DNA of 22,325 nt from an uncultured Verrucomicrobiales bacterium (GCA_937916135.1 CALFTQ010000086.1:1-22325), one strand, 5' to 3'. Positions 1 to 7,327 are shown, numbered from the stretch's first letter. A program made the numbers and translations. The notes: generated from the letters alone by a model not told the origin.

Positions 1-103
1 TTCTTCCAAAATGTTGCTGATATTTCTATTCTCTACAAAATCTTTGGGACACGCGATGGGTGGGCGTTGCTTTTTTTTCTCGCCAACATGCGCGGGCTCA
101 TGG

Positions 104-109
104 TAAGAT
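104..109 (+). promoter_or_regulatory. Possible -10 box of yggS
   Basis: TAAGAT ends 6 bases before the yggS ATG, which would place the transcription start on the first base of the start codon. No good -35 is visible at 16-18 bases spacing, so this is a weak call that rests mainly on the similar arrangement at other genes of the window. Confidence 0.3.
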
Positions 110-115
110 GCAGGC

Positions 116-811
116 ATGTACATTCAGGACCAGTTGCAGGAGATTAAGGCGAATATTGCGGCTGCGGAGCTGCGGGCAGGACGGCCGGCGGGCAGCGTGA
201 AGCTGCTGGCGGTGAGCAAGACTTTCCCGGTGGAGGATATCATGCAGGCCTATGCGGATGGTCAGCGGCTTTTCGGTGAGAACCGGCTGCAGGAGGCCAT
301 GGGCAAGATGCCGGAGATGCCTTCAGATTGCGAGTGGCACCTCATCGGCCCGCTGCAGCGCAACAAGGTGCGCAAGGCGCTGGAGCAGGGGTTCGGTCTG
401 CTGCAGGCGGTGGATTCCCTGCGCCTGGCCGAGACGGTTTCCCGCATAGCGGGTGAGCTGGGTTGCACCGGGCGCATCCTGCTGGAGGTGAATGTGGATG
501 CCGAGGAGAGTAAGCACGGTTTTACCCCGCAGGAAGTGCAGGAGCTCTGGCCGCAGCTGGTGGCACTGCCGAATCTGGAAATCTGCGGGTTGATGTGCAT
601 CCCGGCGCCGACGGAAGACCCGGAGGGGGCCCGCCCGGCTTTCCGCACGCTGCGGGCGCTGGCGGAGCTGCTGCGCGCCCGCGGCCCGCTCCCCCTGCCG
701 GAGCTTTCCATGGGGATGAGCCATGATTATGCCGTGGCGGTGGAGGAAGGGGCCACCATTGTGCGCGTGGGGTCCGCTATTTTCGGCAAGCGGGATTACG
801 GGAACACCTGA
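116..811 (+). CDS. yggS: YggS/PLPBP-family pyridoxal-phosphate homeostasis protein
   Basis: A 231-residue protein of the usual length for the YggS/PROSC family, a single-domain alanine-racemase-like TIM barrel that binds pyridoxal 5'-phosphate and buffers B6 vitamers and amino-acid metabolism in the cytoplasm. The PLP lysine is K35 in LLAVSKTFP. The FGENRLQE motif (about residues 53-60), the HLIGPLQRNK stretch and the C-terminal GMSHDYAVA...VRVGSAIFG signature are all present and in order. The ATG at 116 has no Shine-Dalgarno sequence. A TAAGAT box lies 6 bases upstream, so the mRNA may begin at or next to the start codon. The next gene is convergent, only 13 bases beyond the stop, so yggS appears to be a single-gene unit. 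Its upstream neighbour lies outside the window. The family call is secure; the exact physiological role in this organism is inferred. Confidence 0.95.
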   Translation: MYIQDQLQEIKANIAAAELRAGRPAGSVKLLAVSKTFPVEDIMQAYADGQRLFGENRLQEAMGKMPEMPSDCEWHLIGPLQRNKVRKALEQGFGLLQAVDSLRLAETVSRIAGELGCTGRILLEVNVDAEESKHGFTPQEVQELWPQLVALPNLEICGLMCIPAPTEDPEGARPAFRTLRALAELLRARGPLPLPELSMGMSHDYAVAVEEGATIVRVGSAIFGKRDYGNT

Positions 812-824
812 GTGAGCTGCGGTT

Positions 825-1427
825 TCAGAACCGCCAGTCGATGCCGGCGGAGATGATGTGCTGCCCCCAGATGTCGTCGTGACGGGTATTGGTGTAGGTG
901 CGGCCGAATTCATAGCCAAGCTGGGCATAAATACGCTCGCTGCATTGCACTTTGAGCCCGCCGCCGGCGGAGAAGGTGAAACCGTTGTATGTGGCGGATT
1001 CGCGGTGTTGGTGTGATTTTTCCTTGTAGTGGCCCACGGCCCAGCCGGCTTTGCCGCCCAGGAAGAGGAAGATATCTTCACTCAGCCCGAGGTTGAGGGT
1101 GTACCCGGCGGTGAGGGGGAGGAGGAAGAGGTCCTGGTGAGCGCGCGCATCGTGCCGGCGGCGGTGACCGTCGCCCCACTGGGGGGCGGCATTGATTCCG
1201 AATTCGTGGCGGATGCGGGAGTCTTCGTTGCTATACAGTTCCAGACCGCTGCGGAAGCCCCAGGTATCGGGCGTGTGTTTGGCGCCGACGGCGTAGAGGC
1301 CCTGCAGCCGCCAGTTGGGCTGCCAGTCTGCCGGGTTGAGTCCGCCACCGGGAGGGGTGGGCAGGTAGTAAGGGGCGGCACCGGCGGCGGTGCAGAGGGC
1401 GAGCAGGTAGAGGGGTATTTTCTTCAT
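825..1427 (-). CDS. Small outer-membrane beta-barrel protein, unknown function
   Basis: A 200-residue protein beginning with a Sec signal peptide (MKKIPLYLLALCTAAGA, likely cleavage near residues 17-19). The rest alternates polar and aromatic residues with many Gly, Tyr and Trp, as in OmpA-like or porin-fold barrels of about eight strands: for example GFRSGLELY, AGYTLNLGL, AGWAVGHY, FTFSAGGGLKVQC and AQLGYEFGR. The protein ends in ISAGIDWRF; a terminal Phe is the classical beta-signal recognised by the BAM complex. Charged His/Arg-rich stretches (GDGHRRRHDARAHQD) resemble surface loops. No named family is recognised. The gene is monocistronic and convergent with yggS. A short GCGGTT/AACCGC hairpin spans its stop codon but has no T-run. 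The promoter and a LacI-type palindrome lie directly upstream, so expression is probably regulated. Confidence 0.8.
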   Translation of the reverse strand: MKKIPLYLLALCTAAGAAPYYLPTPPGGGLNPADWQPNWRLQGLYAVGAKHTPDTWGFRSGLELYSNEDSRIRHEFGINAAPQWGDGHRRRHDARAHQDLFLLPLTAGYTLNLGLSEDIFLFLGGKAGWAVGHYKEKSHQHRESATYNGFTFSAGGGLKVQCSERIYAQLGYEFGRTYTNTRHDDIWGQHIISAGIDWRF

Positions 1428-1436
1428 GGCCCTTCC

Positions 1437-1465
1437 TGTTTAGCACAGGTGGGGCGGGGGTGCAA
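1437..1465 (-). promoter_or_regulatory. Promoter of the beta-barrel gene
   Basis: On the minus strand TTGCAC (1465-1460) and TAAACA (1442-1437) are separated by exactly 17 bases. The predicted start of transcription is about position 1430, three bases before the ATG at 1427, giving a nearly leaderless mRNA. Confidence 0.5.
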
Positions 1466-1468
1466 GTT

Positions 1469-1480
1469 GTTAGCGCTAAC
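1469..1480. promoter_or_regulatory. LacI-family-like palindromic operator
   Basis: GTTAGCGCTAAC is a perfect 12-base palindrome with a central CG step, the hallmark of LacI/GalR-family operators. It sits 3 bases upstream of the -35 box of the barrel gene, in the 76-base gap between that gene and the 3' end of queE. The binding protein is not in the window. Confidence 0.5.
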
Positions 1481-1503
1481 TGTTGGCGTTGCGGCGGGTG
1501 CCG

Positions 1504-2169
1504 CTACACGCCCTTTTTGTCGTCCCAGAGGGTGAGGTGGAGCCGGTCGCCCAGGCGCACACGGTGGCGCAGGCACATATCCACCACGGCGGGGCGGGCG
1601 TTTTCGAGCGCGGCGCGGGTGGTAGCGCAGGGCATGAGGATGATGCGCTGCGGCGGGAGGTTCAGCGCTTCGATGGCGGGCCAGTCCTCCTCTCCCTGCA
1701 CCACAAATTTGAACCAGGCCTGCGGCAGGGTGGCAAAGTGCGCCAGCACCTCCGGCTTGAGCGCTTTATCGCGCGGGTTGCCGGAGTGGATGAGCTTGGG
1801 GGAAATATTCCACTGGTTGATGCGCTGCTCCAGCTCCGGGGTGGGGCAGAGGGTTCCGTTTGTTTCGACTTCAACATGCATGCCGGCGGGCAGGAGTGCG
1901 AGCAGTCGGGTGAGGGCGGCCTGCTGGAGCAGGGGCTCACCGCCTGTTATGACAAGGGAATCACAGTTAAAATCCCGGATATAAGCGGCTGTATCGTGCG
2001 CTGCACAGAGTATGCCGTTTCCCCACGAGTGCTTGGTATCACACCACTTACAGGCCAGGTTGCAGCCTGCAAGCCGCAGAAAGACCGCCGGGGTGCCGCA
2101 GCGGGTTCCTTCCCCTTGCAGGGAGTAAAATATCTCAGGGGCTGAATTCAGGCGTGCAATGTTTAACAT
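1504..2169 (-). CDS. queE: 7-carboxy-7-deazaguanine synthase (radical SAM)
   Basis: QueE is the cytoplasmic radical-SAM enzyme that contracts 6-carboxy-tetrahydropterin to 7-carboxy-7-deazaguanine in queuosine (preQ0) biosynthesis. The 221-residue protein opens with FYSLQGEG (residues 14-21), the family's substrate-binding signature. The cluster-binding cysteines follow as C36-X3-C40-X2-C43 in CNLACKWCDTKH, and the SAM-binding TGGEP motif is present in VITGGEPLLQQ. The length matches the family. The ATG at 2169 is preceded by a good promoter (TTGACC-17-TATGTA). The other pathway genes queC, queD and queF are not in the window, so the pathway is dispersed or partly elsewhere. The gene is divergent from the tyrosine phosphatase, and the two 5' ends nearly touch. 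The fold and the motifs make the identification firm. Confidence 0.95.
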   Translation of the reverse strand: MLNIARLNSAPEIFYSLQGEGTRCGTPAVFLRLAGCNLACKWCDTKHSWGNGILCAAHDTAAYIRDFNCDSLVITGGEPLLQQAALTRLLALLPAGMHVEVETNGTLCPTPELEQRINQWNISPKLIHSGNPRDKALKPEVLAHFATLPQAWFKFVVQGEEDWPAIEALNLPPQRIILMPCATTRAALENARPAVVDMCLRHRVRLGDRLHLTLWDDKKGV

Positions 2170-2192
2170 GGTGTGATAGAATATGCAGTGAT

Positions 2193-2726
2193 ATGGATGT
2201 ACATACCAGAATTGGCGATGATGGTCAACCGGAATCTGCGCAGCAGGTGTTCCGTGTGCTTTTTGTGTGCCTGGGCAATATCTGCCGCTCGGTGGCCGCA
2301 GAGCATACGTTCAACGCAGCGGTGCTGGCTGCCGGGCTTTCCGACCATGTAGAGTCGGATTCCTGCGGCACGGCTGCCTACCATCTGGGTGAGAAGCCGG
2401 ATTCCCGCATGCTGGATGCCCTGGCCCGCGCCGGCTTTGTGTACAATGGCCACCGGGGGCGCCAGTTCAGCCGCAAGGATTTTGCTGCGTTTGATCTCAT
2501 TGTGCCCCAGGATGATGCCAACTATGAGGATGTGATAGCCCAGGCGAGCACCCCGGAAGAGATGGCCAAGGTGGTGCCCATGAGCGCCTGGTTTCCGGAT
2601 GATTGCCCGCTGCACGAGGTCCCGGACCCCTACTATGGCGGCATGAAGGGTTTTGATGAAGTGGTGGGGCTCCTGGCGGCTGCCACCGCGCAGATGGCAA
2701 GCGATATTGCCCGCGCTGAATCTTAA
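2193..2726 (+). CDS. Low-molecular-weight protein tyrosine phosphatase
   Basis: The protein carries the LMW-PTP P-loop CLGNICRS (CX5R, nucleophile Cys) near its N-terminus and the general-acid motif DPY in EVPDPYYGG near the C-terminus, in the correct order for this family (Wzb/Etp/YwlE-like). Such enzymes dephosphorylate tyrosine kinases of capsule export, or arginine-phosphorylated proteins; the substrate cannot be told here. I chose the ATG at 2193, giving 177 residues with an N-terminal extension of about 18 residues before the conserved FRVLFVCLGN strand. Alternatives are GTG 2154, which would overlap queE, and GTG 2247, which would give the usual short family N-terminus. A TAGAAT box at 2177-2182 fits the 2193 start. 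It is the first gene of a tight four-gene forward run ending at 4499, which suggests an envelope-related role. Confidence 0.9.
   Translation: MDVHTRIGDDGQPESAQQVFRVLFVCLGNICRSVAAEHTFNAAVLAAGLSDHVESDSCGTAAYHLGEKPDSRMLDALARAGFVYNGHRGRQFSRKDFAAFDLIVPQDDANYEDVIAQASTPEEMAKVVPMSAWFPDDCPLHEVPDPYYGGMKGFDEVVGLLAAATAQMASDIARAES
2200..2228 (-). promoter_or_regulatory. Promoter of queE
   Basis: Minus-strand TTGACC (2228-2223) and TATGTA (2205-2200) are separated by 17 bases, with predicted initiation near 2193 and a leader of about 24 bases. It lies inside the 5' coding part of the phosphatase if that gene starts at 2193. Confidence 0.5.
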
Positions 2727-2740
2727 AGCGTTTTCCTGAT

Positions 2741-3184
2741 ATGAAAAAATTAGCAGTGAGTGTTCTGTGTGCTGCCATGCTGAGCGGGTGCCTGCACCCC
2801 ACGGGCTCGGTGAGCGAAGATGCGGTGCTGGAGATGCTGGATTCTCCGAAACTGGCGGTGACTCCCTACCAGCCGGCCTGGCTGAATGAGGGTGGTGAGG
2901 AAATCTGGCCGCTGAGTGAGGCGGACCGCCTCACGCTCTGCGGTATACTGAAAGCCGGCGAGGAACGCGATGTGCCGGAACTGGCCTACCAGACGGATGA
3001 TGAGCACAATCCACTGGTGCAGAACCGTTTTTATATTTATGCGATGAACGGGCAGTGCCTGGCGGCCACCGTGCTGGATAAGCGCGTGGTGATGCACGAT
3101 GTGGTGCTGACGGAGGAGCAGGAGAAGGAGTTGTACAAACTTCTGAAACCGTACCTGAAAAACGTGTTCAAGGGTCTGAGGTGA
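2741..3184 (+). CDS. Hypothetical lipoprotein
   Basis: A 147-residue protein with a lipoprotein signal peptide: MKKLAVSVLCAAMLSGC, lipobox LSGC with lipid-bearing Cys17. The mature part is acidic and soluble-looking, with no repeats or further membrane segment. It includes stretches such as EIWPLSEADRLTLCGILKAGEE and a Lys-rich C-terminal helix ending KNVFKGLR. No domain family is recognised. The gene starts 14 bases after the phosphatase stop and overlaps the next gene by four bases (GTGA), so it is almost certainly co-transcribed with both. The next protein is also a lipoprotein, so the two may act together at the outer membrane. The function is unknown. Confidence 0.8.
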   Translation: MKKLAVSVLCAAMLSGCLHPTGSVSEDAVLEMLDSPKLAVTPYQPAWLNEGGEEIWPLSEADRLTLCGILKAGEERDVPELAYQTDDEHNPLVQNRFYIYAMNGQCLAATVLDKRVVMHDVVLTEEQEKELYKLLKPYLKNVFKGLR

Positions 3185-3954
3185 GAACGCAGCTGCTCTG
3201 CCTGGCCGGCGCGTTGCTGCTGGCTTCCTGTGCCCAGCCTGAGCCACCGTTGGCCGGGCTGGAGCCCACGCCGAACAGCGGCTTTGTGGGGCGCCGCAAG
3301 CAATTGCCGCTCCCGGCAGAGAAGGCAGATGTGGCGGTGATTTTCGTGGGTGGCTTCACGGAGCAGGTGCTGCTGCATTTCCGGGAGGTGTATGAGCAGA
3401 TGCCGCCGCTCCCCTGCAAGGGGCGGCAGCTGCGCGCGTACTATGCCTGGGACAGCGGCACGGGGAATCTCCTGTTTCACAGCACCTGGAAGCTGCAGCG
3501 GGACCTGCGCGCGTTCCTGCGCCTGAATCCAGAGGCAGATGTGGTGCTGCTGGGGCACAGCTATGGTGGTTCGGCTATCATGGATGCGCTGCGGCAGCTG
3601 GATGATGTGCCGCACACCGGCAAGGTGCTGGTGGTGACTCTGGATCCGGTGAGCCGCCGGGAGCGTTCCAAACCGCAGGAGCGCGCACCGATGGTGGATT
3701 TCTGGGTGAATGCCTATTGCAGCCCTTACCGCAATGTGCGCGATGTAGCGGCATGGATGGGTGGCCCCTGGGGGCACTGCCCGCAGGCTGATGAGAATAT
3801 GGCCTATTCCGGAAAGTTGCGTGATGCAGATGGGAAGCGCTTTGCCCATGTGCACCCGGAGCCTCTGCTGATGGAACCGCCGCCCGGCGGGGGCAAATCT
3901 CCCCATGAGGTGCTGCGGGAGGCTTGTGAGCGTTTCAATATCGGGAAGAAATGA
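3181..3954 (+). CDS. Lipoprotein with alpha/beta-hydrolase (lipase-like) fold
   Basis: A 257-residue protein starting at GTG 3181 in a GTGA overlap with the preceding lipoprotein. The N-terminus MRTQLLCLAGALLLASC is a lipoprotein signal with lipobox LASC and Cys17. The mature protein shows an early beta-strand (VAVIFVGGFTE, residues 51-61, possible oxyanion-hole region) and a nucleophile elbow GHSYGG (Ser127) after the strand ADVVLLGHS. A strand ending in Asp155 (VLVVTLDPVS) is a plausible catalytic acid. Late histidines at FAHVHPEP or WGHCPQ are candidates for the third triad residue. This suggests an esterase, lipase or acyl-transfer enzyme anchored in the periplasm or outer membrane. The substrate is unknown. 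It overlaps the next gene by ATGA, implying translational coupling. Confidence 0.8.
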   Translation: MRTQLLCLAGALLLASCAQPEPPLAGLEPTPNSGFVGRRKQLPLPAEKADVAVIFVGGFTEQVLLHFREVYEQMPPLPCKGRQLRAYYAWDSGTGNLLFHSTWKLQRDLRAFLRLNPEADVVLLGHSYGGSAIMDALRQLDDVPHTGKVLVVTLDPVSRRERSKPQERAPMVDFWVNAYCSPYRNVRDVAAWMGGPWGHCPQADENMAYSGKLRDADGKRFAHVHPEPLLMEPPPGGGKSPHEVLREACERFNIGKK

Positions 3955-4499
3955 TACAGGAACCCTGGAAAGAGCTGGAGGAAGGCTGCACTGAGCTGCT
4001 GGAACTGAAGCCGCAGATTCGCGGGGAGGTGAGCCCGGATGCCCACGTGCTGGGGGTGCTGGAGCTGGGGGAGGGCTCCGTGGTGCTGCCCGGCACGGTG
4101 ATTGAGGGACACGTGCGCATCGGCCGCGGCTGCCGCATCGGCCCGAATGCCTATCTGCGAGGCGAAACCCGCATTGGCGATAACTGCGTTATCGGCAATG
4201 CGGTGGAGGTGAAAAGCAGCCTGCTGGGAAACCTGGTCTTTGTCTCTCATCTCTCCTACATCGGAGATTCCATCATCCGGGATGATGTGAATGTGGGCGG
4301 TGGCTGCATTTTCAGCAACTTCCGGCATGATGCCGGGGAAATCCGCATGCCCTGGCAGGGAGAGCTGCGCCCCACAGGTCGCAATAAGCTGGGCTGCGTG
4401 GTGGGCGAGCATTGCCGCATTGGCTGCAAGTGCGTGATTCTGCCCGGGCGTGTTCTGCCGCCCGGCACCTGGACCGACCCGGGCAGCGTGGTGCGCTGA
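3951..4499 (+). CDS. Left-handed beta-helix (GlmU C-terminal-like) acyl/nucleotidyl-transferase family protein
   Basis: The 182-residue protein consists almost entirely of hexapeptide repeats with periodic Ile/Val/Leu and Gly, such as VLPGTVIEGHVRIGRGCRIGPNAYLRGETRIGDNCVIG in sections, so it folds as a left-handed beta-helix. The segment around residues 82-110 (GNAVEVKSS, then HLSYIGDS) matches the GlmU acetyltransferase domain, whose active-site His lies in HLsYiGD. There is no N-terminal pyrophosphorylase domain, so this is a stand-alone trimeric acyltransferase-like protein, probably acting on a sugar nucleotide or envelope sugar. It is the last gene of the phosphatase-lipoprotein-hydrolase run, and its ATG overlaps the hydrolase stop. 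The exact substrate is inferred only broadly. Confidence 0.8.
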   Translation: MIQEPWKELEEGCTELLELKPQIRGEVSPDAHVLGVLELGEGSVVLPGTVIEGHVRIGRGCRIGPNAYLRGETRIGDNCVIGNAVEVKSSLLGNLVFVSHLSYIGDSIIRDDVNVGGGCIFSNFRHDAGEIRMPWQGELRPTGRNKLGCVVGEHCRIGCKCVILPGRVLPPGTWTDPGSVVR

Positions 4500-4522
4500 G
4501 GTGCGCAGCACTGCGTGCCGCG

Positions 4523-7177
4523 TTAGTGAGGCGCGGCCGGTTTGCGCTCCAGTACCAGGCGGAATCCGATGGTGGGGCGCTGCGCATCCACCGGGTGGGG
4601 GGTGCGGCGGTGTGAACTGAGCTGCCCGGGGCGGAAGGAGGTGTAATCCCCGCCACGGGTGACGCCATATTGGCGGAAGTGGAAGTTCTCAGGCCCGCCG
4701 TATTCGCCGCTTACCCATTCCTGCACGTTGCCGGCCATATCGTGCAGCCCCAGGGCATTCGGGGGGAAAGAACCTACCGGCGCAGTCTGGGCGAAGTCAT
4801 CGTGATAGTTCGGGATGATGTGGTCGGCGCGGATTCCGGGCACGGCGCTGCTGTCCGCAAAGTTGCCTGAATTGCGGCTGGGCGGCCACTTGCGCCCCCA
4901 GGGATATTCTGCCCCGGCGGTGGCTCGCACGCGCTGGCGTTCATAGGGACTCTGGCCGTTGCTGTCCTTGCAGCCTACCATGTTGCTCCATTCCTCATCC
5001 GTGGGCAGTCGGTAAGTATCTGTTTCTTCGATGAGTCCGTTTCCGCGTTCCTGCCGGGTGAGCCAGTCGGCAAAGGTTTCTGCTTCCGTTCGGGAGACGT
5101 TTACCACCGGGTGATGCTCATTCTGCTCCAGTCCTGTTTTTTTCGGGGCTGTTGAGCCTGTTTCCTCGCAGAATCGGGCATAATCCGACACTCGCACCTC
5201 GGTGGCACAGGCCATCAGATTGGGCTGAATGGGCAGGAGTTTCAGCCCTAAGCTGTTGATCCATTCGCTGCCGAAATTGACCGAGTGGTTGGGTTGGAGG
5301 CGCAGGTTGAGCACCAGGTCCTTCGGCGAGAGTCCACTGCGGCGTACGGTGGAGTATCCCGGCAGCCGGATTTCCAGATAGTACGGAGCAAGTGGCAGGC
5401 TGACCCCCTGCATGGGGGTGATTCCCAGGGGCATGCCGTTGAGGGTGACACTCGCGCCGGCCGGGTTGGTATAGATGCTGACCGGGGTCTTCTGCAGCAG
5501 CACAGTGCAGAGTCGGTACCCGCACAGGTCGGGGCCGGCGGCCGTGCCGGGATCCGGCCGGGCAATGAGTGAGTGATCCCGCCCGATAGTGCCGGCTTTT
5601 TCGCATTGGCGTGTAAGCCAGAGCGTGAAGGCGCTGATAGCTTCCTGAGAGGTGAGGAGAAGCCCGCCGGCCTCTTTGCTGGTGAATTTGGCGGCCATGG
5701 CCGGCTCTGCTTGCATGAATTCACGGAATTGCTCTGCGGTGACCGCTGTGGTGGCTTCGTGCACACCACCGGCCGGGCGGTAGTGGGTTCCCTGCGCATC
5801 GGTCCAGGGCTCTCCGGTGCGTGGCGGGCGGTAGGGTTGCAGTTCTCCCCCCAGGGAGAGCAGCCCTCCCGCAGGAATGATGCCGCTGACGTATGAATCG
5901 GCGTATCCTTCTTTTCTCAGAACGAACGCAATGCGTTTGCCGGTGGCTGCTGTGAGCGGGCCGTAGGGGGTTTCATCCAGGTAGACACCATCTTCTGTAT
6001 ACACGGAAGCACCTGCCGGCACGCTGCCCACAAAGTATTGCCCGTGTTGCGGCAGGGGGGGCGGCGGTGGCTCCGGACTGGGTGTTGTGATGGCGGCGGG
6101 GAGAGCCGGGGGCGGTGTCTCTTTGCCCAGCAGGGTGTCTTTGGCCCTGTTGATACGCTCCGGCATATCGACAGGCATGAGTATGAGACAGGTGATGGCC
6201 AGAATTCCCATGCCGATGACTGCGCAGCCTGCACCAAGGGCTGACCGCCGCCAGGAAAGGTGGCGTTTGCGGCGCAGCTGCGGTTCATCCCTCAGCTGTT
6301 CCAGTTTTTCGGCCAGAACCTTGGCGCTGATGATGGTATCGCGGTGCACATGTGGATCGGCCGCTGCGCAGATGATTTTGTTGAACTCTATCCAGCGGCG
6401 GTGGGTGGCACCCTCCGGCAGCTCTGCGGGCAGGGTGGGAAAGTTCAACCGGTCCATGCCCGTGGACATTTCGTAGAGCACTTTGGCCAGGGCATATACA
6501 TCTGCCCGGGGGGTGCCCGGACCTTCCGGGGGGATGTACCCTTCTGTGCCTACAAAGCTGCGCTGGTTGCTGTGGGCTACCAGGCCGGCGTCTGCCAGCT
6601 TGACCCTGCCGTTGATGAAGATGACATTGGTTGGCTTGACGTCCCGGTGGGTCAGTTCCTGCGCATGCAGCCCGGCCAGGGCGCGGGAAAGCTGGCAACC
6701 TACCTCCAGCACATAGTCCAGCGGCATGGGCCGGTTGCCATATTGTTGCATGTCGCTGTACAGCGTGCGCGGCACGTATGAATCCGGGTCTGTGTGGGCT
6801 CCGGTGTAAGCATCGTCCGCCAGCTCCATTACGTAGAAGTAATAACGGGAGGGCCCGCTGTTGTGCCCTATGTGCAGTATGTGAACCAACCCCGGTATGC
6901 CGCGGGCTATGGGTTCATAGGTGAGCACGCCATCGAACTCCCGGATGAATATCTGCTCATCCGCAAAATCCTCACGCCACACGACCTTGACGGCGCGGTA
7001 TGCCCCGATGACAGACCGTGCGAGCCACACTTCCCCATAGGCACCGGTGCCGATTTTTCGCAGAATTTCGTGGTCCGGTACAACGGGGCGGGTGCCTTCC
7101 GGCCGTTGCGATGCGCGGCGCGGCATCCCGCGCTGGCTGCGGGTGGCGGGGGTCACTGCTGTGCTGTCGGGCTCCAT
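4523..7177 (-). CDS. Membrane Ser/Thr kinase with tandem PEGA and SUMF1/FGE-like domains
   Basis: An 884-residue protein. Residues about 37-300 are a Hanks-type kinase: glycine loop GTGAYGEV, catalytic Lys64 in AVK, HRD at 177-179 followed by VKPTN, a metal-binding motif changed from DFG to DAG (196-198), and PPE in place of APE near 216-218. One transmembrane helix lies at about 313-334, then a Pro-rich linker. The outside part reads PEGA (380-450), a reduced SUMF1-like segment (455-558), a second PEGA (565-630) and a full SUMF1/formylglycine-enzyme-like domain (about 650-876, with YRLPTDEEW, GNVQEW and IGFRLV). The active-site cysteines of true FGE are absent near the C-terminus, so the domain probably binds a ligand rather than oxidising cysteine. 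It presumably senses an envelope or periplasmic signal. Catalytic activity is likely because Lys and HRD are kept. It is monocistronic, with the ATG three bases after the predicted transcription start. Confidence 0.9.
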   Translation of the reverse strand: MEPDSTAVTPATRSQRGMPRRASQRPEGTRPVVPDHEILRKIGTGAYGEVWLARSVIGAYRAVKVVWREDFADEQIFIREFDGVLTYEPIARGIPGLVHILHIGHNSGPSRYYFYVMELADDAYTGAHTDPDSYVPRTLYSDMQQYGNRPMPLDYVLEVGCQLSRALAGLHAQELTHRDVKPTNVIFINGRVKLADAGLVAHSNQRSFVGTEGYIPPEGPGTPRADVYALAKVLYEMSTGMDRLNFPTLPAELPEGATHRRWIEFNKIICAAADPHVHRDTIISAKVLAEKLEQLRDEPQLRRKRHLSWRRSALGAGCAVIGMGILAITCLILMPVDMPERINRAKDTLLGKETPPPALPAAITTPSPEPPPPPLPQHGQYFVGSVPAGASVYTEDGVYLDETPYGPLTAATGKRIAFVLRKEGYADSYVSGIIPAGGLLSLGGELQPYRPPRTGEPWTDAQGTHYRPAGGVHEATTAVTAEQFREFMQAEPAMAAKFTSKEAGGLLLTSQEAISAFTLWLTRQCEKAGTIGRDHSLIARPDPGTAAGPDLCGYRLCTVLLQKTPVSIYTNPAGASVTLNGMPLGITPMQGVSLPLAPYYLEIRLPGYSTVRRSGLSPKDLVLNLRLQPNHSVNFGSEWINSLGLKLLPIQPNLMACATEVRVSDYARFCEETGSTAPKKTGLEQNEHHPVVNVSRTEAETFADWLTRQERGNGLIEETDTYRLPTDEEWSNMVGCKDSNGQSPYERQRVRATAGAEYPWGRKWPPSRNSGNFADSSAVPGIRADHIIPNYHDDFAQTAPVGSFPPNALGLHDMAGNVQEWVSGEYGGPENFHFRQYGVTRGGDYTSFRPGQLSSHRRTPHPVDAQRPTIGFRLVLERKPAAPH

Positions 7178-7186
7178 CTGTGCGCC

Positions 7187-7215
7187 ATTATACCATGCCG
7201 CGCGCCCCGGCGCAA
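7187..7215 (-). promoter_or_regulatory. Promoter of the kinase gene
   Basis: Minus-strand TTGCGC (7215-7210) and a consensus TATAAT (7192-7187) are separated by 17 bases. Transcription should begin near 7180, three bases before the ATG, so the mRNA is predicted to be almost leaderless. There is no Shine-Dalgarno sequence. Confidence 0.65.
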
Positions 7216-7279
7216 GCGGCTTTCCGGATGATTTTTTTGCCTGCTCGAAAACTTTTTTTCATTTTTTTGCGAAATTAGC

Positions 7280-7308
7280 TTGCAAAGTGTCTGAAGATGT
7301 GCTAAACT
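7280..7308 (+). promoter_or_regulatory. Promoter of tRNA-Leu
   Basis: TTGCAA (7280-7285), a 17-base spacer and TAAACT (7303-7308). Predicted start is near 7315, 13 bases before the mature tRNA. The T-rich tracts at 7250-7268 just upstream could act as an UP element. Confidence 0.6.
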
Positions 7309-7327
7309 TCTCTCGCACCAATCGAAT

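Noticed and set aside
1029..2145. Forward frames over the barrel gene and queE
   Set aside because: They are antisense to genes with clear signal peptide and radical-SAM motifs, and translate to Gly/Val-rich shadow sequence.
4503..4514. Terminator between the beta-helix gene and the kinase gene
   Set aside because: CGCAG-CA-CTGCG is only a 5-base stem with a 2-base loop and has no T-run on either strand.
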